From contig NZ_CP051683.1 of assembly GCF_012849215.1 (NCBI RefSeq), positions 1-64,000 on the forward strand: DNA of 64,000 bases, written 5' to 3'. This DNA comes from Mucilaginibacter robiniae. GTDB taxonomy: Bacteria; Bacteroidota; Bacteroidia; Sphingobacteriales; Sphingobacteriaceae. The position numbers were made by a program, and so were the translations under genes. This document shows, piece after piece, positions 42,115 through 50,704 of this stretch. How positions within the stretch are numbered: the first letter of the stretch is position 1; each line of letters opens with the position of its first letter. The notes under the pieces are model-generated. The model did not search any database. It was given only the letters and a program-made list of their open reading frames with translations, and was not told the DNA's origin.

Positions 42115-42262
42115 ATAGTCAGATATACAGATAGACAGCTATTTAGATAGCCAAATATTCAACTATATAACTATTCGCTTATCTACATATGGTACTTTCT
42201 GAAATTTCAAAAAGTTAAATATTCCAATATTTGGATATACATATATCCGGCTATAGAGATAG
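42115..42262 (+). repeat. Helically phased CTAT/ATATTC repeat tract
   Basis: CTAT and GATA words recur about every 10-11 bp, including the 12-mer ATATTCAACTAT at 42155-42166. The same 12-mer occurs at 9113-9124 in the origin and at 43083-43094. A similar tract lies at 42610-42660. This could be a bent or protein-bound site such as a partition or transfer site. The remaining non-coding DNA between 42263 and 43090 is AT-rich without any recognised element apart from those listed. Confidence 0.45.
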
Positions 42263-42782
42263 GTAACTATTCGCCTGCAGGCACTTTAGTTAAGGTAATT
42301 AATTGTGTTTAGGATTGGCCGTCGGTAGTATCGGCAAAAAGAAAAGTATAAAGGTATTTGGAAATTTTTGGTAGTACAGGCAGTGGCATTTGAAGCCTTA
42401 TGTTAACTCATTAACGCTGCCTGTATATAGTAATTCGGGAATACTCACGTAGGTATCTACATACCTGCCAAAACTGGCTGCCTATGGTTCATTAAAAAAC
42501 AATCTGATTCATTTCTCGAATGAATATTAGAGTGAGTTTAACTGCATCATAATTCTCGGCTCCGCACCGAAAACGCTTCTTCCCCCAATGTCAAAGATCA
42601 AGATTTCGAATTAGAAATAGTTAACTATTTGCCTATTCGGATATACAAATATATAGCTTTGCTATATTTTGTAAGCAGATTGATTCAATTTGCTATATTA
42701 TTTTATTTTAACTAACTGTTAACCAATAAAATAAAATTATCTGTTGTAACTGTTAACGCTATTTTGAAAATCAGATGGGAGA

Positions 42783-42890
42783 TTATGGCTTTCGCCTTCT
42801 TTTTGAGGCTTTTTTACCTTTCAGTAGAACAAGAGTAGCAGCAAGCAAGTAGTATGCGATAACTGCTATCACTGAAAGGTAAGGCTCCAT
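42783..42890 (-). CDS. Tiny membrane protein with basic tail (35 residues)
   Basis: MEPYLSVIAVIAYYLLAATL continues through a single hydrophobic helix into KGKKASKRRRKP and a TAA stop. The shape (one helix, strongly basic C-terminus) resembles the 55-residue protein at 8746-8913. It is the only coding-like frame in the 1.2-kb gap between mobA and the LuxR gene. A CTTTCAGT/ACTGAAAG inverted repeat spans part of it, so a purely structural role of this DNA is also possible. Confidence 0.4.
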   Translation of the reverse strand: MEPYLSVIAVIAYYLLAATLVLLKGKKASKRRRKP

Positions 42891-42995
42891 TTTTGCTTTT
42901 CAATTAAATAGGTTAAAACAAAGATGGGGCTTCATGGAGTGGATGTAAATACGCTAAAAGTACGATTCAACGTATGAAAAAGTACTATTTTAGGT

Positions 42996-43015
42996 ACTAC
43001 GTAGAACTACGTAGT
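42996..43015. promoter_or_regulatory. Tandem CTACGTAG palindromes
   Basis: Two copies of ACTACGTAG lie end to end with one base between them. Each core is a perfect 8-bp palindrome. This is a likely operator for an unknown dimeric regulator. Confidence 0.4.
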
Positions 43016-43090
43016 ATGATGTAAGAAACTGATTTACAATGCTTAATTAAATATACGTATAAATGACTATCCATCTATACGCATATTCAA

Positions 43091-44032
43091 CTATCGGGAT
43101 ATATGAATTTCGCCTTTTAAAGTTCTGATTAATTCAACCTTGTTTCTTGCCCCCGTTTTGGTGAACATTTTTTGTACATGGGTAGTTACTGTTCGTTCTT
43201 GAATAAATAGCTTATCGGCAATTTCCTTATATTTAAGACCGTCAGTAATTAATGCTGCAACTTCAACCTCTCGAGGGCTTAAATTGAAACGCTTGCAGTT
43301 ATCTATAAATGCATCGGAATGCCCGTCTTCTTTTACGGCCAGTAAAAGAGATTCTAATTGCTTCGCCTCTTCCCTTGACTGTTTGATAGCTTCCCAGATA
43401 AACAGTCCGGTAATAAAGAGGAAACCGCCATTCATAACTAAAACCTCTGGTAATTGGCTTACGCGAAAATAAGATAGGATAGGCATAGAAACCCAGGGAG
43501 CTATAGCTAACAAGTTTAGGTACATTTCCTTGCGGGACGTATTATCTTCCAGTTGCTTTTGTTTAATAGAACGATACATTGCATTTATGCAGATAACTGC
43601 ATAAATGCAGGGGATGATTACTGCATGCTTTACTACTCTATCGATATTTCCTGATATCATGTATTCGATACCAAAAAAAACCACAAAGGGCGCAAATAAA
43701 AAAAGCCACACCCCATAAACAGCATGAAATCGTAACCTTTGCAAATTAAAAGCTTTGTAAAAGTAAAAGGGCATGTAACAGGCTAATAGAAAACCGCTAC
43801 CCCATGCAAGCAAGTTTTGCATGTGTAAAGGTACTCCTTGAAAGGTGGGGTCGGGAAATAGCCCCCCGCAAACATTATAAAAGATAAAAAGTGATAACAG
43901 GATTAGATAATATAACCTTTTCTTCTCTCCTGGCCTCTGCAAATAAATTAGTAGTTGAAACAGGAACATTATCGTCTCAAAAATCAAGAAGATAAAAGTG
44001 ACGAGTTCCATGTCTGTATTAAATACTTTCAT
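43091..44032 (-). CDS. Membrane-bound LuxR-type regulator
   Basis: 313 residues. About seven membrane helices in the first 215 residues are followed by a LuxR/GerE HTH (about residues 240-305: NLSPREVEVAALITDGLKYK, IADKLFIQERTVTTHVQKMF). It probably senses a membrane or hydrophobic signal and regulates nearby genes. It overlaps the GNAT gene by 4 bp, so the two act together. The signal and targets are unknown. Confidence 0.8.
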   Translation of the reverse strand: MKVFNTDMELVTFIFLIFETIMFLFQLLIYLQRPGEKKRLYYLILLSLFIFYNVCGGLFPDPTFQGVPLHMQNLLAWGSGFLLACYMPFYFYKAFNLQRLRFHAVYGVWLFLFAPFVVFFGIEYMISGNIDRVVKHAVIIPCIYAVICINAMYRSIKQKQLEDNTSRKEMYLNLLAIAPWVSMPILSYFRVSQLPEVLVMNGGFLFITGLFIWEAIKQSREEAKQLESLLLAVKEDGHSDAFIDNCKRFNLSPREVEVAALITDGLKYKEIADKLFIQERTVTTHVQKMFTKTGARNKVELIRTLKGEIHISR

Positions 44033-44616
44033 AGAATAGGTATCTCTCTATCCCGTTTAAGCATGAAAAGCTTGTAGCCAAAATCCAATTCACTATAAAT
44101 TTTGAACCCGATTTTCTCGTACCAAGGGATGTTTTTTAAAGTGGATGTTTCTAAATATACTGGGCGTTGTTGATCTTGGCTATCTTTGATAACCTCCTTT
44201 AGCAATTGGGTTCCTATCCCTTTATCTTGATCAGAAGGAACAACGCCAAGGAACCACAAATAGTAAATATGCTCTTTAGGATAGTTTTTTTTAATAGCAC
44301 TCTCCCTGCTCATGGCCTTTCCTGCTCGACTTAAACCAATAGCGTTCAAAACAAGCTTAATATCCAACCAGGTAGATAATAAGGAAAATTTCTTTTTATC
44401 TGGATACAATACCAAGGCACAACCTTTTCTATCATTAGTAAGGTAAACTGCACCAAACATATAGCAGATTTCAAATGAGTAATCCATCAATGCCCGGATA
44501 CGTTCTTTTCTCTTACTATCCTGCTTTACTATATAATTTACGCTTTGGTTATCCTCAAAGGAGTTAGAAAGAATATCAATTATTAACGGCTTATCGGCTT
44601 TTCCGGCTTTAATCAT
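44029..44616 (-). CDS. GNAT-family N-acetyltransferase
   Basis: 195 residues. The acetyl-CoA site is in the segment LWFLGVVPSDQDKGIGTQLL (Q/R-x-x-G-x-G/A form) and VYLETSTLKNIPWYEKIGFK ends the fold. Related Bacteroidota proteins are of the same size and act on small molecules or peptides; the substrate is unknown. It is the first gene of a two-gene unit with the LuxR regulator and divergent from the XRE gene. Confidence 0.82.
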   Translation of the reverse strand: MIKAGKADKPLIIDILSNSFEDNQSVNYIVKQDSKRKERIRALMDYSFEICYMFGAVYLTNDRKGCALVLYPDKKKFSLLSTWLDIKLVLNAIGLSRAGKAMSRESAIKKNYPKEHIYYLWFLGVVPSDQDKGIGTQLLKEVIKDSQDQQRPVYLETSTLKNIPWYEKIGFKIYSELDFGYKLFMLKRDREIPIL

Positions 44617-44837
44617 AGGTAAAAGTTTTTTGAAGTAACAGTTAAATATTATTTATATGTTGAAACGCGAAAATTTGTTTCGACATATCCTCGCTCGTAA
44701 TAAATATTAAAAGCCATACTTTTATATCTTTACATGCTGTTTACAATTCTCTGACGAGGAAATAAAGCAAAACACAAAAATCAACCTCCCAATTACAGAT
44801 TTGCTATAATTAAACACAAGCGGATGAAAAAAGGTTT

Positions 44838-45254
44838 ATGGATATCAGTGGTGAGAACTTAAGGTTAAGACAAATAAGAAAAGCGTTAGGCTATAATCAG
44901 GCCGACTTTGCAAAGTCGCTCGGACTTACACAAGGTGGCTACTCTGATATTGAACGTGGCAAAAACGGCGTTTCCGGCAGGGTCAAAATGGTGCTGTTAA
45001 ACGTTCATAAAGTTAACATCCGATATTTAGAAAATAACCAAGGCGAAATGTTTTACATTGAAACGCCTCCCGATCAACCCGAAGTTGAAAATACATCTTC
45101 AAATTTGAACGCATCCTTAGACACCAAGGATACCCAAATAGAACTTTTAAAAGCAGAGATAAGAAGGCTTAATTCAGAACGTGACTTATATATTGAACTG
45201 TTACAAGCGAAGGACAGAACCATTGCTGCCCTTGAACGGCAAATAAAAAAATAA
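44838..45254 (+). CDS. XRE-family regulator with C-terminal coiled coil
   Basis: 138 residues. The HTH lies at about residues 8-62 (RLRQIRKALGYNQADFAKSL, LTQGGYSDIERGK). A flexible linker and a coiled coil (QIELLKAEIRRLNSERDLYI) follow. It precedes parA in the same direction, with the GATATC tract between, so it could regulate the partition genes. Confidence 0.85.
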   Translation: MDISGENLRLRQIRKALGYNQADFAKSLGLTQGGYSDIERGKNGVSGRVKMVLLNVHKVNIRYLENNQGEMFYIETPPDQPEVENTSSNLNASLDTKDTQIELLKAEIRRLNSERDLYIELLQAKDRTIAALERQIKK

Positions 45255-45258
45255 AACA

Positions 45259-45311
45259 TTGATATCTTGATATCTATATATAATGATATTTTCGTATCAT
45301 TGTATCAAAGA
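45259..45311. repeat. GATATC tract directly upstream of parA
   Basis: TTGATATCTTGATATC (two units, period 8 bp) is followed by more ATATC/GATAT words up to 45311, nine bases before the parA start. This is a candidate operator and/or centromere for the ParA partner. Confidence 0.5.
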
Positions 45312-45319
45312 TTGTTGAT

Positions 45320-46063
45320 ATGAAAACCATTGCCATATTGAACCACAAAGGGGGAACGGGCAAAACAACCTCGGCTCTCAATATTGGGGCAGGGCTTGCA
45401 CGTCTAAAGAAAAAAACGCTACTTGTTGACCTTGACCCCCAAACAAACCTTACAGAAGGCTTAGGGGTACGGGATGCAAAAACCTCTATCTATAATAGCT
45501 TAAGAGATGGCGTTGATTTACCTATTCAACCGATTAATGAGTATTTAGACCTGGTTCCTTCTTCCCTTGATTTAGTTGCAGCAGAATTAGAACTGGTATC
45601 GCGGATTGCTCGGGAAAGCATCTTGAAAAAGCTTTTAGATAAGGTAAAAAAGCGATACGAGTATATTATAATTGACTGTCCACCCGCATTGGGAATGCTC
45701 ACAATAAACGCACTCGTGCCATCGGATACTGTTTTGATTCCTTTAGAAGCAGAGTTTTACTCCTATCGCGGAATTGACCGTATGGTTAATATCATTTCAG
45801 AAGTAAGGTCACACTATAATGAAGACCTTACCATAGGCGGTGTCTTTATTACTAAGTGTAACCCAAAGCGAACTTTAACCGAACATATAACAGAAAGCGT
45901 TAAACAGCATTTTGGCGATAAATTATTAGATACAAAAATTCGTGTCAATGTAGCACTTGCAGAAGCACCAGTACACGGCCAAGATGTATTTGAATATGCA
46001 CCCAACTCAAACGGTGCTAAAGATTATGAAACCTTAGTAGTAGAAATTGTTACCAAACTATAA
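45320..46063 (+). CDS. parA: Partition ATPase ParA
   Basis: 247 residues. Deviant Walker A NHKGGTGKTTSALN at the N-terminus, then VDLDPQTNLTEGLG (A') and YIIIDCPPALGMLT (Walker B) are all in the standard ParA/Soj form. It lacks an N-terminal HTH, so it belongs to the short (type Ib-like) kind, which uses a small RHH partner. That partner follows after 4 bp. Confidence 0.92.
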   Translation: MKTIAILNHKGGTGKTTSALNIGAGLARLKKKTLLVDLDPQTNLTEGLGVRDAKTSIYNSLRDGVDLPIQPINEYLDLVPSSLDLVAAELELVSRIARESILKKLLDKVKKRYEYIIIDCPPALGMLTINALVPSDTVLIPLEAEFYSYRGIDRMVNIISEVRSHYNEDLTIGGVFITKCNPKRTLTEHITESVKQHFGDKLLDTKIRVNVALAEAPVHGQDVFEYAPNSNGAKDYETLVVEIVTKL

Positions 46064-46067
46064 TGTC

Positions 46068-46331
46068 ATGGCAAAGAAAACATTCAACTTAGAAGATAAA
46101 AATAAGAACTTACATGGTGCTGCTGCACTGTTTGCGCCTTCCTCACAAGAAGGTAAACAGCAAAAAGAAGAAACAAGAGAGCCCGAATACAACGAGGATG
46201 AAGAAATAACTGGTTATCAGCTTCGATTGCAAAAGGGTTGGCTAAAGCAGTTAAAAATAATGAGTGCCAATACCGACACATCAGTGAAAGACCTCATTTT
46301 AAATGCAGTCGCTGAAAAATATAAACTCTAA
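46068..46331 (+). CDS. Small partition partner (probable RHH centromere-binding protein)
   Basis: 87 residues starting MAKKTFNLEDKNKNLHGAAA. A disordered N-terminal half rich in Glu and Gln is followed by a C-terminal unit (GYQLRLQKGWLKQLKIMSAN, SVKDLILNAVAEKY) with strand-helix-helix order. Encoded directly behind parA, it is the likely ParB/ParG-type adaptor. The ATG at 46068 is chosen since the upstream part overlaps parA. A terminator follows. Confidence 0.75.
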   Translation: MAKKTFNLEDKNKNLHGAAALFAPSSQEGKQQKEETREPEYNEDEEITGYQLRLQKGWLKQLKIMSANTDTSVKDLILNAVAEKYKL

Positions 46332-46340
46332 ACCTAAAGC

Positions 46341-46361
46341 CCTACATCAGTAGGTTTTTTT
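46341..46361 (+). terminator. Terminator of the parA operon
   Basis: CCTAC (46341-46345) pairs with GTAGG (46350-46354), followed by seven Ts. Confidence 0.8.
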
Positions 46362-46368
46362 GTTAGTT

Positions 46369-46507
46369 ACCATCAAAACCAAATCAGATAATCCGGGCGG
46401 CAATCAAAATTTGCTATCATAACATTTGTCCTTGATGATCTGCAGCAAAAATAAATGCTATCAAAAGCAGCTGAGGATCTTGTTGCCGGCACGAATTTTT
46501 GCTATCT
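46369..46507 (+). repeat. 44-bp-phased array upstream of the Mrr-like gene
   Basis: A degenerate ACCATCA at 46369, GCTATCA at 46413 and 46457, and GCTATCT at 46501, each exactly 44 bp apart. The last heptamer is 6 bp before the start codon at 46513; there is no terminal inverted module. The unit at 46457 is almost identical to those at 24389 and 12624. Confidence 0.87.
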
Positions 46508-46512
46508 TTCAA

Positions 46513-47391
46513 ATGAGCGATACACATTCTAATCCTGAATTACCTAAACACCAAATTTATGAACTGGTGGTTGCGGACGTTCTTAAAAAATTTGATGCGA
46601 ATGCTACAGTCAAGCACGATGTGAAACTACCCAGTGCAAACGGTAAAAGGAAAAGGCAAATCGATGTTTACATTGAAGGTAAAATAGCAGGTATGCCTCT
46701 AAATATTATCGTTGATTGTAAATATTATGATAAAAAGCTTGATGTTAAAGATGTTGAGCAATTCATCGGAATGGTAGAAGATATTAAGCCGAACTTAGGT
46801 ATATTAATAAGCCCTGTCGGTTTTTCATCAGGCGCTATTGATCGGGTAAAAGAATATGGTACAAGAATTAGCTTATGTTCAATATTCAATGGCAACCATA
46901 TTGACTATTCTACCCCTTTAGGCATTTGGATGTATCGTATTGAGCGAACAGGGTTAAAGTTGAAAATAACTATAACAAATGGTAATCAAGCAATGAAGTA
47001 CCCTCTGCCAGCTCCTGAACTATGGATGGTTGAAGATATGTTTGGTAAGCGAATGAAATTACTCGACGTTGCAGCCGAAACCATCATAGAAGATAAAAGC
47101 TTAATGCATGATAAAACTGGTTTTACTTTCATTGACACTGATAAGTATCTGTTTGTAGACGGTGTCCACACTATTAAGCTGGCGGAAATGAAAGTTTGGT
47201 TCGATTCTGTTATCACCGTCGGCAAAAGATATATTAGATATACTTCTGGTACTGCTATTGTTAAAGAAAAAGAGGTTACAACACTTACTCCCTTATCTAC
47301 TGACATCATATCAGTGGAAGGTGACTTTGAACCGTTATCGTTAAAGCAAACTCTTGCTTTTTTAAAAAGTAAGGGAAAAACGATAAATTAA
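46513..47391 (+). CDS. Mrr-like restriction endonuclease-fold protein
   Basis: 292 residues starting MSDTHSNPELPKHQIYELVV. The segment RQIDVYIEGKIAGMPLNIIV followed by DCKYYDKKLDVKDVEQFIGM gives the PD-(D/E)xK pattern (D, then D-x-K) of Mrr-type nucleases, and FSSGAIDRVKEYGTRISLCS completes the fold. The C-terminal 130 residues are an unassigned domain. It may restrict modified or foreign DNA. The start is placed after the array; a longer frame would translate repeats. It is bordered by arrays on both sides. Confidence 0.78.
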   Translation: MSDTHSNPELPKHQIYELVVADVLKKFDANATVKHDVKLPSANGKRKRQIDVYIEGKIAGMPLNIIVDCKYYDKKLDVKDVEQFIGMVEDIKPNLGILISPVGFSSGAIDRVKEYGTRISLCSIFNGNHIDYSTPLGIWMYRIERTGLKLKITITNGNQAMKYPLPAPELWMVEDMFGKRMKLLDVAAETIIEDKSLMHDKTGFTFIDTDKYLFVDGVHTIKLAEMKVWFDSVITVGKRYIRYTSGTAIVKEKEVTTLTPLSTDIISVEGDFEPLSLKQTLAFLKSKGKTIN

Positions 47392-47393
47392 GT

Positions 47394-47499
47394 ACTATCA
47401 AAAATACAAGCTGCACCTGGCTCCAGGTTTAAGTTTTGCTATCACTTGTTCGGGTAGCCTGCCCTGATCTGCGGATGCTCCAACATTAAGGTGATAGCA
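47394..47499 (+). repeat. 44-bp-phased array between convergent genes
   Basis: ACTATCA at 47394 and GCTATCA at 47438 are 44 bp apart; TGATAGC at 47493-47499 closes a 62-bp terminal module. The first spacer contains the palindrome ACCTGGCTCCAGGTT. The array begins 2 bp after one stop codon and ends 11 bp before the other. Confidence 0.88.
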
Positions 47500-47510
47500 T
47501 TTTAATAATT

Positions 47511-48065
47511 TTACTTTATGTGTAGGTCAATTTCACTATACGAACCTAATAATTGGGGTAGTGTCATCGTTTGTATATTGAGCATATCACAAATGAGTGG
47601 TATTTTCTTAAATAACTTACTGTCATTGTTTACAGCAGACTCTTCGGTTACTATCGCTAATTCAGTTCCATCGCTTGCTTTTGATCTACTCAATGAGTAC
47701 AATATAAGCTTTGCATCAGCCGAATCTAAAAACCTGTTTCTAAGCATCTCAAACTCTGCGTCAGATTTCAACTTTTTTTTCTGAACCGTTACACAAAATT
47801 GATTTTCAAGTTGATTATAGAACTTAGGATATGGTAAAATATCCATCGTTTTCGTATGATGTTTTTTATCTGCTAAAAACGGCAGCTTTTCGGTAACTAT
47901 TCCTTTTGATAGATATTTTATTTCATCATAAACCTTATCAAGTATGACAATCTCATTTGCTTTGACTTTCTCTTGGATACAATCAAACAATAAAGAATTT
48001 TTATCAAATGGTAAGTAATAGCGAACCAAAGACAAAAGAGAACTCGAGTCTATTACTGCAATCAT
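47511..48065 (-). CDS. DUF4411-family PIN-like protein, putative toxin
   Basis: 184 residues. It starts MIAVIDSSSLLSLVRYYLPF (first acidic residue of a PIN fold) and has SADAKLILYSLSRSK and ELAIVTEESAVNNDSKLFKK, which match the later acidic motifs of DUF4411. It overlaps the ImmA-like gene by 4 bp. DUF4411 next to an ImmA/IrrE-type peptidase is a known predicted toxin-antitoxin arrangement; here the DUF4411 protein would be the RNase toxin. This is family knowledge plus location. Confidence 0.75.
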   Translation of the reverse strand: MIAVIDSSSLLSLVRYYLPFDKNSLLFDCIQEKVKANEIVILDKVYDEIKYLSKGIVTEKLPFLADKKHHTKTMDILPYPKFYNQLENQFCVTVQKKKLKSDAEFEMLRNRFLDSADAKLILYSLSRSKASDGTELAIVTEESAVNNDSKLFKKIPLICDMLNIQTMTLPQLLGSYSEIDLHIK

Positions 48066-49213
48066 TGAATATACTTTTCTAATTCGTCGGGCTTAATATT
48101 AAGGGTTTTACACACCTCATATTCATTGATTACTCCTTCATGGAAAGCCGTTGAAATAGTTGAAATCAATAATGGTGAGTTAATTGGTTTGGGTGTTGAA
48201 CCCCTTTGTGGTACACCGCTTAACTTCTCTGCTTCTCTTTGTAACTTTAACTCTCTTTCTCTCGCTCGGTGTTCTTCGTCAAATTCAGCTTTAATCCTAT
48301 TGTAATTAGCCTTTGAAATCTTACTTGTAAAAACAAGTCTTGTATAGAGCGAAAGCCTACTTAGATTTGTCTTTTCAGAGATAACTTTTATTAACTCATG
48401 ATGGTAATCATTATGGGCGTTTGCTTCATCAAGGTTTTCAATTGTTTGCGCTTCGCTACCCATCAAGAAAAAGTAAGCAAAATCGTTACACCATCTTTCG
48501 ATAGAGGACAATTGGCTTTGAGGTGAATAGTCTACAGCTTCAACTTCTTCCTCGTTTAGCAGGTAATGTCCAAACTCATGTACAAGTGTGAAAATTTCCC
48601 TTCTAAATGAACTTTGGTTACGCTTTATGACTATTACATTCGGCTTTAAAAAAAAGCCATCAATGTTTGCTTTTTCTTTTTTATTCCACGTTTCGACAAA
48701 TTCAAAAACCATAACGTTTCTTTCTGCGAGCTTACTGATTAGCCTTTTGAGAAACTCCTTTAAGTCGTTTGTAAAATCAGGATAAACGTTATTTCTAATT
48801 TGCTTTGCTACAAATTGAGGGTCTTGTTTTATCGTAAATATTGGAATACTTCGCTCTGTATCAAGGTCGGCCAACCTCGCTATTGCGGATAATGAGATTT
48901 TAAAGTCCTCAAAATGATTGACTATTTTCTTTGCCCCTAAATTCAATTCTGAATTAAAGTTTTCTTTTCTAAAAAATATGCTTGCTTCTTTAGCTTCTTC
49001 AGGAGCTTTAGGGTCAAGGTAAAAGTGAAGTCCTTTGTTGAATACCTTGTCAATTCTTTTTAGATAGCTTACATTAATCTCGTCGCTTAGTATATCTTCA
49101 TTGGCTATTGGCTTTTTGAGCCCATCACTAATTAAGGCAATTAAGTCCTCGACTGACATCTTGTAAAGATTCAGTAGATATTTAAGCCTCAATATATTTT
49201 GCTCTATTTTCAA
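48062..49213 (-). CDS. ImmA/IrrE-type metallopeptidase, putative partner of DUF4411
   Basis: 383 residues. A helical N-terminal region (about 1-70) may contain an HTH. The peptidase domain has IFTLVHEFGHYLLNEEEVEA with the HExxH zinc site at about residue 212, and a further acidic residue in WCNDFAYFFLMG. Such proteins cleave or control regulators, here probably the toxin or its repressor. It is the first gene of the two-gene unit. Confidence 0.8.
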   Translation of the reverse strand: MKIEQNILRLKYLLNLYKMSVEDLIALISDGLKKPIANEDILSDEINVSYLKRIDKVFNKGLHFYLDPKAPEEAKEASIFFRKENFNSELNLGAKKIVNHFEDFKISLSAIARLADLDTERSIPIFTIKQDPQFVAKQIRNNVYPDFTNDLKEFLKRLISKLAERNVMVFEFVETWNKKEKANIDGFFLKPNVIVIKRNQSSFRREIFTLVHEFGHYLLNEEEVEAVDYSPQSQLSSIERWCNDFAYFFLMGSEAQTIENLDEANAHNDYHHELIKVISEKTNLSRLSLYTRLVFTSKISKANYNRIKAEFDEEHRARERELKLQREAEKLSGVPQRGSTPKPINSPLLISTISTAFHEGVINEYEVCKTLNIKPDELEKYIQ

Positions 49214-49391
49214 CAGCGTTTTTGGTGTGCAAAGATATTAATAATATCGAGTGAGATATCATTGTAATTAAACGCAACATAAGGTTTTTTTGTTTAGAAA
49301 GCCAGTGCACTTGACTTTAAAAAGCTAATTATTTTAGCTTGCGTGTTATAAAGTACTTGACGGAGAAGTTTATATTTGCTAGCTCAGAAAT

Positions 49392-50669
49392 TTAAAGCCT
49401 GATTGGAACGTTTATTCTATCACGAGCAACACATATTCCATCTTTTATAATATAACACTCCACATAATGTGGTCCGTTAAATGTACTTGACTCTTTTCTT
49501 CGCCCTTGGCCTGCATCCTTTATAATCTGTCCTCTTATCATATCTTTTTCAATAGCATGCTGACCGACATTTTTTATTTTCCAATATACCTCGTACGGTT
49601 TTGGAGCATCACAATCGGCAACAAAAAACGTCAATGACATTCGACTTTTAATGATCTTTAAGTTTCTAAGTAATACTGTCCTAAATCCAGCTTGACTTAC
49701 TTCACAATCAATTCTGAGGTTATAAATGATATCAAGCTGGAATTTATCTTCAATAAATTCCTCATTGTTGCGAACGTTATGCGCTTTTTCGAGAACCAGA
49801 TTCTTATAAGGAAATGCTTTTCCAAAAAGGGATCTGTACTTACCACATTTATCATCTTCCTCTAAACATTCAATAGCTTCTGTTGCAATTTCAAGTGATT
49901 TTTTTACTTTCTTGTTAATGTTAGATTTCTTATAAACCTTTTGCCTACTGCCTGGTGAGTACCAGTAGCGCCTATCAGGACTAAAGGTTGTCATATAGTT
50001 AAACAGGTCTTTAATTAGTTCTGGAAAATGCGTTAATCCTTCCTGATGATATTCGATGTTGGCAGAAAGAAAATCATAACACCAAGTATCGATCAACAAG
50101 CCGCTGATTTTTAAACCAAATTTATTTTTCCACGCTCTAACTAACCTACATAGCTTTATATAGGTTTCTTCTGATAATGTATTAAGCTCATCACATGCTT
50201 CATTTTCTTGTAATGGCTTTACAGTCTTCCAACATCCACCATTGTTAGCATCAGGATAGGTAAAGGTGTTTCCTTCTTCTAAGAATGCAGGGCAAAGTTC
50301 AATCTTAAATCCTATAAATTGTATCACAACTACTTGTCCATCTCCACGAACATCTGTTTGAGGATAGGTAGTTAAGATTATATCCTTAACTTTTTGTAAA
50401 AGGGCACTTTGCCCATTACCTGAACGTGCATCATAGGTATAGTATAAATCCTCTGGTAAAGCAAATATTACATCTAAGTCACTCACCCCCTTAATTGCAG
50501 TATTTCTACCAAAACTTCCTATTATGTAGGAATGATCTGTATCGCTCTCAGAATTGTAAAGGTTCTTGTTTAGCGTTTTAACAATTCTTTTAATTTTTTG
50601 AAAAATCGATTCTTCGTTATCAACAATTAAATTATTAAAGAACGTTTCGAAAGATGTCTCGATAGCCAT
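49392..50669 (-). CDS. CD-NTase (SMODS) with AGS-C sensor domain, CBASS-like
   Basis: 425 residues. The nucleotidyltransferase core has GSFGRNTAIKGVSDLDVIFA at residues 51-70 (GS motif and DxD metal site) and the third acidic residue in VIQFIGFKIELCPAFLEE. The C-terminal domain (about 320-425: VYWKIKNVGQHAIEKDMIRG, GPHYVECYIIKDGICVARD) matches the AGS-C sensor found with SMODS enzymes. The enzyme would make a cyclic nucleotide on phage infection. The SLATT gene is 35 bp upstream in the same operon and is the likely effector. Confidence 0.85.
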   Translation of the reverse strand: MAIETSFETFFNNLIVDNEESIFQKIKRIVKTLNKNLYNSESDTDHSYIIGSFGRNTAIKGVSDLDVIFALPEDLYYTYDARSGNGQSALLQKVKDIILTTYPQTDVRGDGQVVVIQFIGFKIELCPAFLEEGNTFTYPDANNGGCWKTVKPLQENEACDELNTLSEETYIKLCRLVRAWKNKFGLKISGLLIDTWCYDFLSANIEYHQEGLTHFPELIKDLFNYMTTFSPDRRYWYSPGSRQKVYKKSNINKKVKKSLEIATEAIECLEEDDKCGKYRSLFGKAFPYKNLVLEKAHNVRNNEEFIEDKFQLDIIYNLRIDCEVSQAGFRTVLLRNLKIIKSRMSLTFFVADCDAPKPYEVYWKIKNVGQHAIEKDMIRGQIIKDAGQGRRKESSTFNGPHYVECYIIKDGICVARDRINVPIRL

Positions 50670-50704
50670 TAGGTGTAATCGGTAAGTTCTAAAGTTAGCT
50701 TTAT

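Noticed and set aside
46426..46512. N-terminal extension of the Mrr-like protein
   Set aside because: It reads through array units; the ATG at 46513 directly after the array is more natural.
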